11,432 nt of DNA, from assembly GCA_023389005.1 (NCBI GenBank), contig JAEWFE010000105.1, forward strand, positions 1-11,432, in the 5' to 3' direction. The notes under the pieces were generated by a model that had not been told where the DNA came from, did not search any database, and saw only the letters and a program-made list of their open reading frames with translations. The translations under genes and the position numbers were made by a program. Positions within the stretch are counted from its first letter, which is position 1; the number at the start of each line of letters is the position of its first letter. This stretch comes from Bacillota bacterium. GTDB lineage: Bacteria > Bacillota > Bacilli > Lactobacillales > Enterococcaceae. Shown here piece after piece: positions 6,691 through 11,432 of this stretch.

Positions 6691-6741
6691 TAAACTATTT
6701 ATTAGATAAAATATTTAATTTAGAGGAGATGAAGTAAATGA
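6691..6741 (+). pseudogene. 51-bp remnant of the accessory-protein / next-gene junction
   Basis: 45 of 51 bases match 5600-5650. The accessory-protein frame is still readable (NYLLDKIFNL), but its stop TTG-TAG has become TTA-GAG and the frame now ends EEMK. The matching ATG (6738) now opens only MIYVTP before a stop. It looks like the scar of a past duplication or insertion of the bta/alpha/immunity segment. Confidence 0.75.
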
Positions 6742-6746
6742 TTTAT

Positions 6747-6774
6747 GTAACACCATAAGTGATTGGATTATAAT
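6747..6774 (+). promoter_or_regulatory. Possible sigma-70 promoter for the short-peptide cluster
   Basis: A perfect TATAAT (6769-6774) with GTAACA (6747-6752) 16 bases upstream. No LytTR site pair is visible here. If real, the four short peptides could be transcribed independently of quorum sensing. Confidence 0.35.
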
Positions 6775-6819
6775 TTTTAACTGTCTATTTAACAAATAAA
6801 TATAAAAGAAGGGATTAAA

Positions 6820-6942
6820 ATGAATAAATTTAAAAGTATTAATGAAACAGAATTACAAAATATTAATGGTGGACGAAACGATTTCATTCAAGGAATTCTT
6901 GATGGATTACGTCTATCTAGATTTGTAAAACGAAAAAAATAA
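6820..6942 (+). CDS. Short GG-leader peptide 1 of the cluster
   Basis: 40 residues with AGAAGGG before the ATG. The leader MNKFKSINETELQNINGG (18, GG end) precedes a 22-residue mature peptide starting RNDFIQGILDGL and ending SRFVKRKK. It mirrors the candidate pheromone at 1891-2013 in leader length, mature length and terminal basic RKK. It may be a second inducing peptide or a small bacteriocin. The leader consensus (LxxxELxxINGG) makes export by the local C39 transporter likely. Confidence 0.75.
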   Translation: MNKFKSINETELQNINGGRNDFIQGILDGLRLSRFVKRKK

Positions 6943-6949
6943 AGGATGA

Positions 6950-7075
6950 ATGAAAAAAATGGACAAATTCAAAAAATTAGAAGAAAAGCAACTTTATTCT
7001 ATCCATGGCGGTTCTAGTTTAGGTTATAAATTAGGAAAAGCTATTGGATTTATGTATGGGATTATTTTCGGATAA
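6950..7075 (+). CDS. Short GG-leader peptide 2 of the cluster
   Basis: 41 residues from the ATG at 6950, or 38 from 6959. The leader ends EEKQLYSIHGG; the mature part is the 20 residues SSLGYKLGKAIGFMYGIIFG, hydrophobic and glycine-rich, with GKAIG and GFMYG spacings of the GxxxG kind found in two-peptide bacteriocins. It begins 7 bases after the previous stop with an AAAGGA site. No family recognised; a very small bacteriocin or half of a pair is possible. Confidence 0.7.
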   Translation: MKKMDKFKKLEEKQLYSIHGGSSLGYKLGKAIGFMYGIIFG

Positions 7076-7130
7076 TATCTAATTACTATATCTGAAATTA
7101 ACAAATATAAAATTATTTAGGAGAAAACTT

Positions 7131-7259
7131 ATGAATACAGTAAAATTTCAAAAAATTAGTGTAACGGAACTAGAATCAATTATTGGTGGAAAAGCGTGGT
7201 ACTTGCATGTAGCTGATGCAGTAGGTAGCTTTTTCAGCGGATTTGTTCATGGATTTTAA
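7131..7259 (+). CDS. Short GG-leader peptide 3 of the cluster
   Basis: 42 residues with TTAGGAG 9 bases before its ATG. The leader MNTVKFQKISVTELESIIGG (20) is followed by a 22-residue mature peptide beginning KAWYLHVADAVG and ending FSGFVHGF. It is aromatic and contains two histidines, unlike its neighbours, and lacks the basic tail. Its stop TAA overlaps an ATG (7259) of the next frame. The export signal is clear; the role is unknown. Confidence 0.72.
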   Translation: MNTVKFQKISVTELESIIGGKAWYLHVADAVGSFFSGFVHGF

Positions 7260-7279
7260 TGAAGGAGAGAGACTTTGAT

Positions 7280-7444
7280 ATGAGAAATACTGATTTATTA
7301 AAAAATAAAAATTTTAGTGTGTTAGAAGATAGTAGTTTAGTTACTATTGAAGGTGGTAAAAATCAACTAGCCTATGAAATTGGATATGCTGCAGGAAAAA
7401 TTACAAGACTTGTTATTGAGGTTGCCAAACTAAGAAAAAAATAA
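7280..7444 (+). CDS. Short GG-leader peptide 4 of the cluster
   Basis: 54 residues from the ATG at 7280 (61 if the overlapping ATG at 7259 is used). The leader ends SVLEDSSLVTIEGG after 26 residues, long for this class, and the mature part is 28 residues from KNQLAYEIGYAAGK to EVAKLRKK. A GYAAGK motif and the basic RKK tail link it to peptides 1 and 2. A GGAG lies 12 bases before 7280, a rather wide spacing, so the exact start is uncertain. A strong hairpin follows at 7455-7492. Confidence 0.7.
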   Translation: MRNTDLLKNKNFSVLEDSSLVTIEGGKNQLAYEIGYAAGKITRLVIEVAKLRKK

Positions 7445-7454
7445 ACTATTATCG

Positions 7455-7492
7455 ATATGTAAGAGATGCCAACCATGGCAGCTCTTACATAT
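7455..7492. other. Strong hairpin between the peptide cluster and the CPBP gene
   Basis: ATATGTAAGAG (7455-7465) pairs with CTCTTACATAT (7482-7492), then one mismatch and TGCC/GGCA around the loop AACCAT. There is no T tract after it, so it is not a standard terminator. It may protect or process the peptide mRNA and lower read-through into the protease gene. Confidence 0.65.
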
Positions 7493-7517
7493 TCCATATA
7501 GGAAAAGAGGAATCATA

Positions 7518-8135
7518 TTGGAAAGAATAAAAAAAGTGTCTTTATTAATTATATTAACTGTTTTTTGTAGCTTTATGAGCTTTGAAACATATTTTGATTT
7601 AAATGCAAAAGAATTAGCAAATCAACAGTTTAAATGGCTAGCTATTGATAGTATATTTGCAATTTTATTATTTATACTAACCTATCTTATTTATAAAAAA
7701 ACAAAACATTCAGAACTGGAGGTTACACTTAAAAATAAAATAGTTATCACCATTGGATTTACATTTTTAGCACTATTAATTAACCATTCTTATGGACTAT
7801 TAATCGATACAACACCCAATCAAGAATTGATAAATGCAGCAATTGCTAAAGCGCCTATTTTAGTAGCCTTTCAAACAAGATTGTTCGCTCCTATTACTGA
7901 AGAAATCATTTGGCGTGGAATCTTTATGAATCTATTTTTTACGAATAACACCAAACTAGCTAAGTTTATGAGAGTGTTTTTATCTGGTCTTTTATTTGGT
8001 TTTGTGCATACATATAGTTTTGGTATAGAGTTATTACTATATAGTATTATCGGTTGGGTATTAGCGAGCGTTTATCACTTTACTAAAGATATTCGTTGTC
8101 CAATCATTGTCCATTTAGCTTTGAATAACATTTAA
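7518..8135 (+). CDS. CPBP-family intramembrane protease (Abi type), bacteriocin self-immunity or processing
   Basis: 205 residues with a TTG start and a GAGG site 7 bases before it. Several membrane helices are visible. The three CPBP motifs are present: EE-x3-R at E128-E129...R133 (TEEIIWRG), FxxxH ending at H164 (FGFVHTY), and HxxxN at H199...N203 (HLALNN). The catalytic residues therefore look intact. Members of this family in bacteriocin loci (SkkI, PlnI/PlnLR, PncO types) contribute to self-immunity; others process prenylated or signal peptides. Placement right after the small peptides suggests protection against them. It ends 25 bases before the first site of the third promoter. Confidence 0.88.
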   Translation: MERIKKVSLLIILTVFCSFMSFETYFDLNAKELANQQFKWLAIDSIFAILLFILTYLIYKKTKHSELEVTLKNKIVITIGFTFLALLINHSYGLLIDTTPNQELINAAIAKAPILVAFQTRLFAPITEEIIWRGIFMNLFFTNNTKLAKFMRVFLSGLLFGFVHTYSFGIELLLYSIIGWVLASVYHFTKDIRCPIIVHLALNNI

Positions 8136-8160
8136 TCATATAATTTAGGTAAAATAGACC

Positions 8161-8225
8161 ATTCAGGAATGATTTTTGGTCATTTAGGAAGGATTGCACA
8201 CGGCTCGTCAAAAATATGTCATAAT
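8161..8225 (+). promoter_or_regulatory. Regulated promoter P3: clear LytTR direct repeats and -10 box
   Basis: ATTCAGGAATGATT (8161-8174) and ATTTAGGAAGGATT (8182-8195) are 21 bp apart, with 11 of 14 bases alike. A -10 box CATAAT (8220-8225) lies 24 nt later, the same spacing as P1 and P2. Across the three promoters the site reads roughly wTTwAGGAAnGATT. This ties the following operon to the same regulator. Confidence 0.78.
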
Positions 8226-8264
8226 CGTGTTAGCAAGAAGCGAAATTTTTAGGAGGGATGGATA

Positions 8265-8462
8265 ATGATTCATCGATGGTCACACCAAAAGAAAAGAGCG
8301 AGCAAAGTTGACCGCTATTTATTCGTTTATAGTTTACTAACTGTGTTATTTATCTCTAAAACATTTGTCTACAATGATATGATTTTGATAGATAAAGTGA
8401 TGCTACTATTGATCCCCATCCTTATCTTCTATGGGATTATTTTATTTGTTAATGAAGGATAA
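8265..8462 (+). CDS. Small membrane protein, first gene of the P3 operon
   Basis: 65 residues with AGGAGGG 7 bases before its ATG. A basic N terminus (MIHRWSHQKKRASKVDR) precedes two predicted membrane helices (about YLFVYSLLTVLFISKTFVY and VMLLLIPILIFYGIILFV). No GG leader, so not an exported peptide of the usual type. It is the first gene behind the regulated promoter, so an immunity or signalling-accessory role is plausible. I do not recognise the family. Confidence 0.7.
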   Translation: MIHRWSHQKKRASKVDRYLFVYSLLTVLFISKTFVYNDMILIDKVMLLLIPILIFYGIILFVNEG

Positions 8463-8561
8463 AATCCGCTGTTTATAAATGTTGGGTATTCATGGCACAG
8501 GTGAATTTAACAGATGAATTTTTTGAAAAAATAGTGATAAATAATAAGGAGGAGAATGAAT

Positions 8562-8720
8562 ATGAACAAACCAAACAAAATTTCACTGAAAACTTTTTTC
8601 TTTGAGTCAGATCAGAATCCAAAATTATGGGAGACTTTTACAACAATTGTACTTTGTGCAGCAGGATTATACCTTCTAGGTGAAGCGATTGGGAAAGCAG
8701 TTTATTTTATGCTACATTAA
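8562..8720 (+). CDS. 52-residue membrane protein, second gene of the P3 operon
   Basis: AAGGAGG lies 9 bases before the ATG at 8562; an in-frame ATG at 8556 is too close to it. A polar start (MNKPNKISLKTFFFESDQNP) is followed by one hydrophobic helix (TTIVLCAAGLYLLGEAIG) and KAVYFMLH. The GEAIGKAVY stretch is a GxxxGxxxY-type pattern also seen in small bacteriocin-locus membrane peptides. No leader peptide. Function unknown; immunity or a leaderless membrane-active peptide are both possible. Confidence 0.65.
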   Translation: MNKPNKISLKTFFFESDQNPKLWETFTTIVLCAAGLYLLGEAIGKAVYFMLH

Positions 8721-8754
8721 TGAATAACATGGTGTTTACAAGAAGAAAGATGGA

Positions 8755-8919
8755 ATGTTCAAGAATATGAAAGCAAAATCAATGAAATATTATGGACTTG
8801 TGGCTGTGGGAGTGCTTATTTTCATATTATTTTTAGCCATTTATCCAACGCTTTTTTCGACGATTTACGAAAGTGGGAAAGATTTTGGTGGGAATTTAGC
8901 CCAAGCTTTGTTATCATAA
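8755..8919 (+). CDS. 54-residue single-helix protein, third gene of the P3 operon
   Basis: The start is uncertain: ATG at 8755 (MFKNMKAKSMKYYG) or 8767, both with weak ribosome sites. One strong membrane helix (about GLVAVGVLIFILFLAIYPTLF) is followed by STIYESGKDFGGNLAQALLS. The C-terminal SGKDFGG again gives a GxxxG-like pattern, resembling the second gene of this operon. No GG leader or signal cleavage site is obvious. A terminator follows 11 bases after the stop, so this is the last gene of the unit. Unrecognised family. Confidence 0.62.
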   Translation: MFKNMKAKSMKYYGLVAVGVLIFILFLAIYPTLFSTIYESGKDFGGNLAQALLS

Positions 8920-8930
8920 TACAACTTACC

Positions 8931-8962
8931 AATCAGTCATTTGTGCTAATGGCTGATTTTTT
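8931..8962 (+). terminator. Intrinsic terminator of the P3 operon
   Basis: AATCAGTCATT (8931-8941) pairs over 11 bp, with one G-U, with AATGGCTGATT (8948-8958), loop TGTGCT, followed by six T (8957-8962). Confidence 0.9.
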
Positions 8963-9010
8963 ATCGTCTCTCAATAATCTATCGTATATAGTGGAGAGGA
9001 CTGTAAATTC

Positions 9011-9103
9011 TTTGACAGTTGCAAGTTCCAAAAGTCGCTATAAGCCTTGCGCACCAAAGGATAGATGGATTCACTTCGCCTAAAAAAGTGTTGTATGTGG
9101 CAA
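9011..9103. repeat. 93-bp direct repeat, copy A, left of hicAB
   Basis: Matches 9866-9958 at 81 of 93 positions, same length and no gaps. Both start TTTGACAG and end GTTGTATGTGGCAA. Open frames crossing it change many residues between copies, so a protein is unlikely. Confidence 0.85.
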
Positions 9104-9123
9104 TCAAAAATGAGATAAAAATA

Positions 9124-9160
9124 GCGGATAATCACGACTATAATCGTTTCAATTATCCGC
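9124..9160 (-). terminator. Terminator after hicB, possibly bidirectional
   Basis: GCGGATAAT (9124-9132) and ATTATCCGC (9152-9160) form a perfect 9-bp stem, with a smaller inner ACGA/TCGT pairing. On the minus strand the stem is followed by TATTTTT; on the plus strand a T-rich stretch also follows. Confidence 0.8.
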
Positions 9161-9172
9161 AAGTTATTCTTT

Positions 9173-9559
9173 TTAAACCCCTAATTTTTCAATCAAAGCA
9201 TCAGATAGAGTTTTTGAAAAATTAACATTTGCTTTAATTGCCCGCATATTTAACCAATGAGGGATTTTGACAGTTTTTTTATCAAGTTTAGTTTCTTTTA
9301 AGTAATCAGCTAAATCAACACTAATTAATGTTTTAAATTGGGTATTTTCATCAATTTTAATCTCATTTATATTTGTTGGTTGAGGTAAAGGAATTTCATT
9401 TTCAATTAAGTCTGCCAACATCATTCCTAAAGCGTCTGAAGCATTATTGATTCCTTCTTCTATTGTTGTTCCTTGGGTTACTGCGCCCTCAATATCAGGA
9501 AAATAGATTCCATAGCCAACAGGATCTTGTTCAAAAACTGCAGAGTATACTTTAATCAT
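9173..9559 (-). CDS. hicB: HicB-family antitoxin
   Basis: 128 residues from the ATG at 9559. The N-terminal HicB fold shows KVYSAVFEQD...GYGIYFPDIEGAVTQG and the helical EEGINNASDALGMML. The C-terminal part (KKTVKIPHWLNMRAIKANVNFSKTLSDALIEKL) looks like a DNA-binding domain that would repress the operon. The in-frame ATG at 9574 overlaps the GGAGG that serves 9559, so the shorter start is preferred. HicB binds and neutralises HicA. It is downstream of hicA by about 40 bases, the common order. Confidence 0.9.
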   Translation of the reverse strand: MIKVYSAVFEQDPVGYGIYFPDIEGAVTQGTTIEEGINNASDALGMMLADLIENEIPLPQPTNINEIKIDENTQFKTLISVDLADYLKETKLDKKTVKIPHWLNMRAIKANVNFSKTLSDALIEKLGV

Positions 9560-9599
9560 CACATTTTCCTCCATTTATTTATTTGTGTAAGACAGCGGA

Positions 9600-9785
9600 C
9601 TAATTTTCCACTGCCTTACGTACTGTTTTCTCTACTATCCGGGAGAGCTCTTTGCCGTGACTAGGAAGGATTACAGGTCTTACATTTGCTTTTTCAAATT
9701 TTCTATGCGAGCCTTTCCCACCTTTTACCTCTACAAATCCTGCCGTGATAAGTAGCTGAACAGCTTCTCTAACTGTCATTGGCAT
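9600..9785 (-). CDS. hicA: HicA-family mRNA interferase toxin
   Basis: 61 residues from the ATG at 9785 (MPMTVREAVQLL). The double-stranded-RNA-binding-like HicA fold is indicated by ITAGFVEVKGGKGSHRKF, with the catalytic His27 in the GSHRKF motif, and by the C-terminal LSRIVEKTVRKAVEN helix. The GTG at 9797 lies within the ribosome site GGAGGTGG and is unlikely. HicA cleaves mRNA when free of HicB. Together with hicB it probably stabilises this segment. The toxin residues look intact. Confidence 0.92.
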   Translation of the reverse strand: MPMTVREAVQLLITAGFVEVKGGKGSHRKFEKANVRPVILPSHGKELSRIVEKTVRKAVEN

Positions 9786-9811
9786 ATAAAATACCACCTC
9801 CAGTTAAATTA

Positions 9812-9840
9812 ATTATAGTACGTACAGGGCGTGTTGTAAA
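9812..9840 (-). promoter_or_regulatory. hicAB promoter with GTACGTAC palindrome
   Basis: On the minus strand TTTACA (9840-9835) and TATAAT (9817-9812) are separated by exactly 17 bases. The spacer holds the perfect palindrome GTACGTAC (9818-9825) next to the -10 box, a plausible HicB operator. Confidence 0.75.
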
Positions 9841-9865
9841 TAAAAAGAGATAAGTGATAAAAAAG

Positions 9866-9958
9866 TTTGACAGCTGCAAGTCATAAAAATCTCTGTAAAC
9901 CTTGTGCACCAAATGATAGATGGATTTACTTCGCCTGAAAAAGTGTTGTATGTGGCAA
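9866..9958. repeat. 93-bp direct repeat, copy B, right of hicAB
   Basis: Partner of 9011-9103 (87% identical), 855 bases away. On the minus strand each copy follows immediately after a terminator: this one after the MFS gene, the other after hicB. Confidence 0.85.
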
Positions 9959-9993
9959 AAAAACTCCGACAAAGCACCAGACTTCATCGGAGT
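9956..9993 (-). terminator. Intrinsic terminator of the MFS gene
   Basis: On the minus strand ACTCCGA (9993-9987) pairs with TCGGAGT (9969-9963), followed by a run of T (9963-9957). It starts 6 bases after the MFS stop codon. Confidence 0.8.
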
Positions 9994-9998
9994 AGCGA

Positions 9999-11201
9999 TT
10001 ATGAAAAGATGTTTTCTTTTGGACGCTTGGGAATTTTGTAAAAGAGGAGCAATACCAAAGCTACACTCAAAGTTAAGGCTGCAAGTGAAAACATCACCTG
10101 ATAATTACTATGTTCTAAAATCACGCCAAAAATCGTTTGGGCAAAAATAGAAGCCAGGTTGCGCACGGTTTGAATCAAAGCCAGTGCCGTCATTTGGTGT
10201 TTGGCCGGAATCAAGGTAGCGACCACTTTTAAGTTCATCATCACCACGACCATACCCGCGGGATGTTTGGCAAGAAAAGTCCAAAAAATTTGAATCGGCA
10301 AGTAAAGATTTAGCCCGAAACTTAAAAATTGCGCCAAAACAATACAAGTGGGCACGATTAAGAGAACTTTATTGCTGAAACGGTCCATAAATAAATAAGA
10401 GAAAAAGACTACCGGCACTTCACATAGAACCGCCCAAAATAAAATATTAGACACTGTATGAATGGCTAGTCCCCGTGCTTGAAACATGGCTGGAATATAA
10501 GTGTTGGCCATATTCATCAAGCTATAAAATATTGCACTAATGAACAGATACTGTACAAATAAGCGGTTTTTAAATAACGATAAAAAGTGGCTGTTCTCAT
10601 GATTTTCCTCTGTTTGCTTGGCTTTTTCCAGAGCAGCCTGCTTGCGGTCATCTGGATGAGTGAGGGCCAGCCCCCCGATAGAAATCAGCATGGTTATCAC
10701 AAAAGTAAAGAAAATTGCGCGCGGACTAATCCAATCATAAACTAGACCTGCCGCCTGCGAGCCCAGTGCATAGCCAATTGTTCCCCAAACTCGAATTGAA
10801 CCGTATTTGAAAGGACTGATGGTGGCGAATTTTTCCAAAACAGGATTACTGCCATTAATCAGTGCCAAGACCAAACTATAGCCCAATATCAACTCCCACA
10901 GCGTGTCGGCATAAGCAAAACACAATCCGCCAACTGCTGCCAAGAAAAAAGTGACGCTATTGACCGATTTTAAGGAAAAGCGATCACTTAACGAACCAAT
11001 AATCGGCTGGGCAATCATCGAACTCAAAAAAGAACCCGAAACCACTAGCGAAGTCTCACTCGCCGAATACCCCTTATCCATTAAATACACAGCAATCAAG
11101 CAAGAAAAAATCGCAAATGAGAAATAATAAAATAAATAAGCAACAACAAAACTCAGATAATTCCGACTGGTTTTCACAAAATAAAGCCTCATTTCTAACA
11201 T
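9999..11201 (-). CDS. Major facilitator superfamily transporter, sugar/nucleoside-symporter-like
   Basis: 400 residues with about 12 hydrophobic helices, the full length for this superfamily. The loop between helices 2 and 3 has the MFS motif G69-SLSDRF. The start (YFVKTSRNYLSFVVAYLFYYFSFAIFSCLIAVYLMDKG) and the middle (VLEKFATISPFKYGSIRVWGTIGYALG) resemble the LacY-like / MFS_1_like group that carries oligosaccharides or nucleosides with protons. A charged central loop (HPDDRKQAALEKAKQTEENHENS) separates the halves. GAAGGAAG precedes the ATG at 11201. The substrate cannot be told. Base composition is higher in GC than the bacteriocin genes, so it is probably the edge of the core genome. Not obviously part of bacteriocin function. 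Confidence 0.88.
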   Translation of the reverse strand: MLEMRLYFVKTSRNYLSFVVAYLFYYFSFAIFSCLIAVYLMDKGYSASETSLVVSGSFLSSMIAQPIIGSLSDRFSLKSVNSVTFFLAAVGGLCFAYADTLWELILGYSLVLALINGSNPVLEKFATISPFKYGSIRVWGTIGYALGSQAAGLVYDWISPRAIFFTFVITMLISIGGLALTHPDDRKQAALEKAKQTEENHENSHFLSLFKNRLFVQYLFISAIFYSLMNMANTYIPAMFQARGLAIHTVSNILFWAVLCEVPVVFFSYLFMDRFSNKVLLIVPTCIVLAQFLSFGLNLYLPIQIFWTFLAKHPAGMVVVMMNLKVVATLIPAKHQMTALALIQTVRNLASIFAQTIFGVILEHSNYQVMFSLAALTLSVALVLLLFYKIPKRPKENIFS

Positions 11202-11279
11202 ATTCTTCCTTCAAGATTAGCATAGATTGAAAAAAAGCAAAAGCCTAAGATGTAACTAAATAGGATGGGGATTTCTCTG

Positions 11280-11317
11280 TAAATAAAACAAACTCCGCCA
11301 GCAACATACTGACGGAG
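11280..11317 (-). terminator. Hairpin with T-rich tail on the minus strand
   Basis: CTCCGCCAG (11293-11301) and CTGACGGAG (11309-11317) pair with one mismatch. On the minus strand the stem is followed by TTTGTTTTATTT. It could end a gene beyond the right edge, or act in the leader of the MFS gene. Confidence 0.55.
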
Positions 11318-11336
11318 CTTAAAAAGGAGTTTGAAA

Positions 11337-11417
11337 ATGAAAAAGTGTTTAATATTAGGGTTGTTTGTTTGGGATGCTTTTATAATAAGCGATGGATGTG
11401 AAGAAAGTTTGAAGTAA
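11337..11417 (+). CDS. Possible 26-residue peptide
   Basis: An ATG with AAAAAGGAG 7 bases before it opens MKKCLILGLFVWDAFIISDG followed by CEESLK and TAA. The N terminus is signal-like (basic, then hydrophobic). The good ribosome site is the main support; it may be a chance ORF or a decayed gene start. Confidence 0.3.
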   Translation: MKKCLILGLFVWDAFIISDGCEESLK

Positions 11418-11432
11418 CTAAGAGAAAGTTGT

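Noticed and set aside
8492..8605. 37-codon ORF beginning MAQVNLTDEFFEK
   Set aside because: It has no convincing ribosome site and overlaps the start of the better-supported gene at 8562 in another frame.
9011..9044. TTGACA at the start of the 93-bp repeat as a plus-strand promoter
   Set aside because: The nearest -10-like sequence, TATAAG, is 21 bases away and is not kept in the other copy.
9019..9225. 68-codon plus-strand ORF, and its minus-strand counterparts, over the 93-bp repeat
   Set aside because: The frames differ at many residues between the two repeat copies and continue into unrelated sequence; it runs through the terminator and into hicB antisense. Better explained as a non-coding repeat.
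10108..10347. 79-codon minus-strand ORF inside the MFS gene
   Set aside because: It is a shadow in another frame of a long, convincing membrane transporter.
11205..11432. Long open minus-strand frame at the right edge
   Set aside because: It passes straight through a terminator hairpin, has no supported start, and its translation does not look like a protein.

Overview
The window looks like part of a chromosome or large plasmid of a low-GC lactic acid bacterium. Enterococcus is the best guess, with a relative such as Carnobacterium possible. Supporting this are the AT-rich coding, strong AGGAGG ribosome sites, and a class II bacteriocin locus with double-glycine (GG) leaders, a LytTR regulator and a C39-peptidase ABC exporter. 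The genus is inferred from gene content, not shown by a marker gene.

Layout, left to right. (1) 1-365 is the DNA-binding end of a LytTR response regulator; its receiver domain and sensor kinase lie outside the window. (2) 391-659 is a terminator plus regulated promoter, repeated almost exactly (7 mismatches in 269) at 1600-1868. (3) Between the copies lies a two-peptide bacteriocin resembling brochocin-C/thermophilin 13 (684-896 and 909-1100), then a membrane immunity candidate that is frameshifted (1123-1457). (4) The second promoter copy drives a 40-residue GG peptide that is the likely pheromone (1891-2013), the exporter (2120-4273), its HlyD-like accessory protein (4288-5634), a secreted thioredoxin-like protein (5647-6156), a second alpha-type bacteriocin without a beta partner (6208-6444) and a small membrane protein (6469-6678). 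(5) After a 51-bp remnant of an earlier gene junction come four very short GG-leader peptides (6820-7444), then a CPBP intramembrane protease (7518-8135). (6) A third regulated promoter (8161-8225) heads an operon of three tiny membrane proteins (8265-8919), closed by a good terminator. (7) On the minus strand are a hicAB toxin-antitoxin pair bracketed by 93-bp direct repeats and an MFS transporter (9999-11201).

How the parts should work together (inference from the families): a GG pheromone is cleaved and exported by the ABC transporter and sensed by the missing kinase. The LytTR regulator then binds pairs of 14-bp sites spaced 21 bp apart. Three such pairs are visible, each ending 24 nt before a -10 box. 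Activation would raise production of bacteriocins, exporter, oxidoreductase and immunity functions. All three bacteriocin peptides have two cysteines, which fits the thioredoxin-like protein in the operon. The parts that look least described are the four-peptide cluster, the third-promoter operon, the frameshifted immunity gene and the duplicated promoter cassette.
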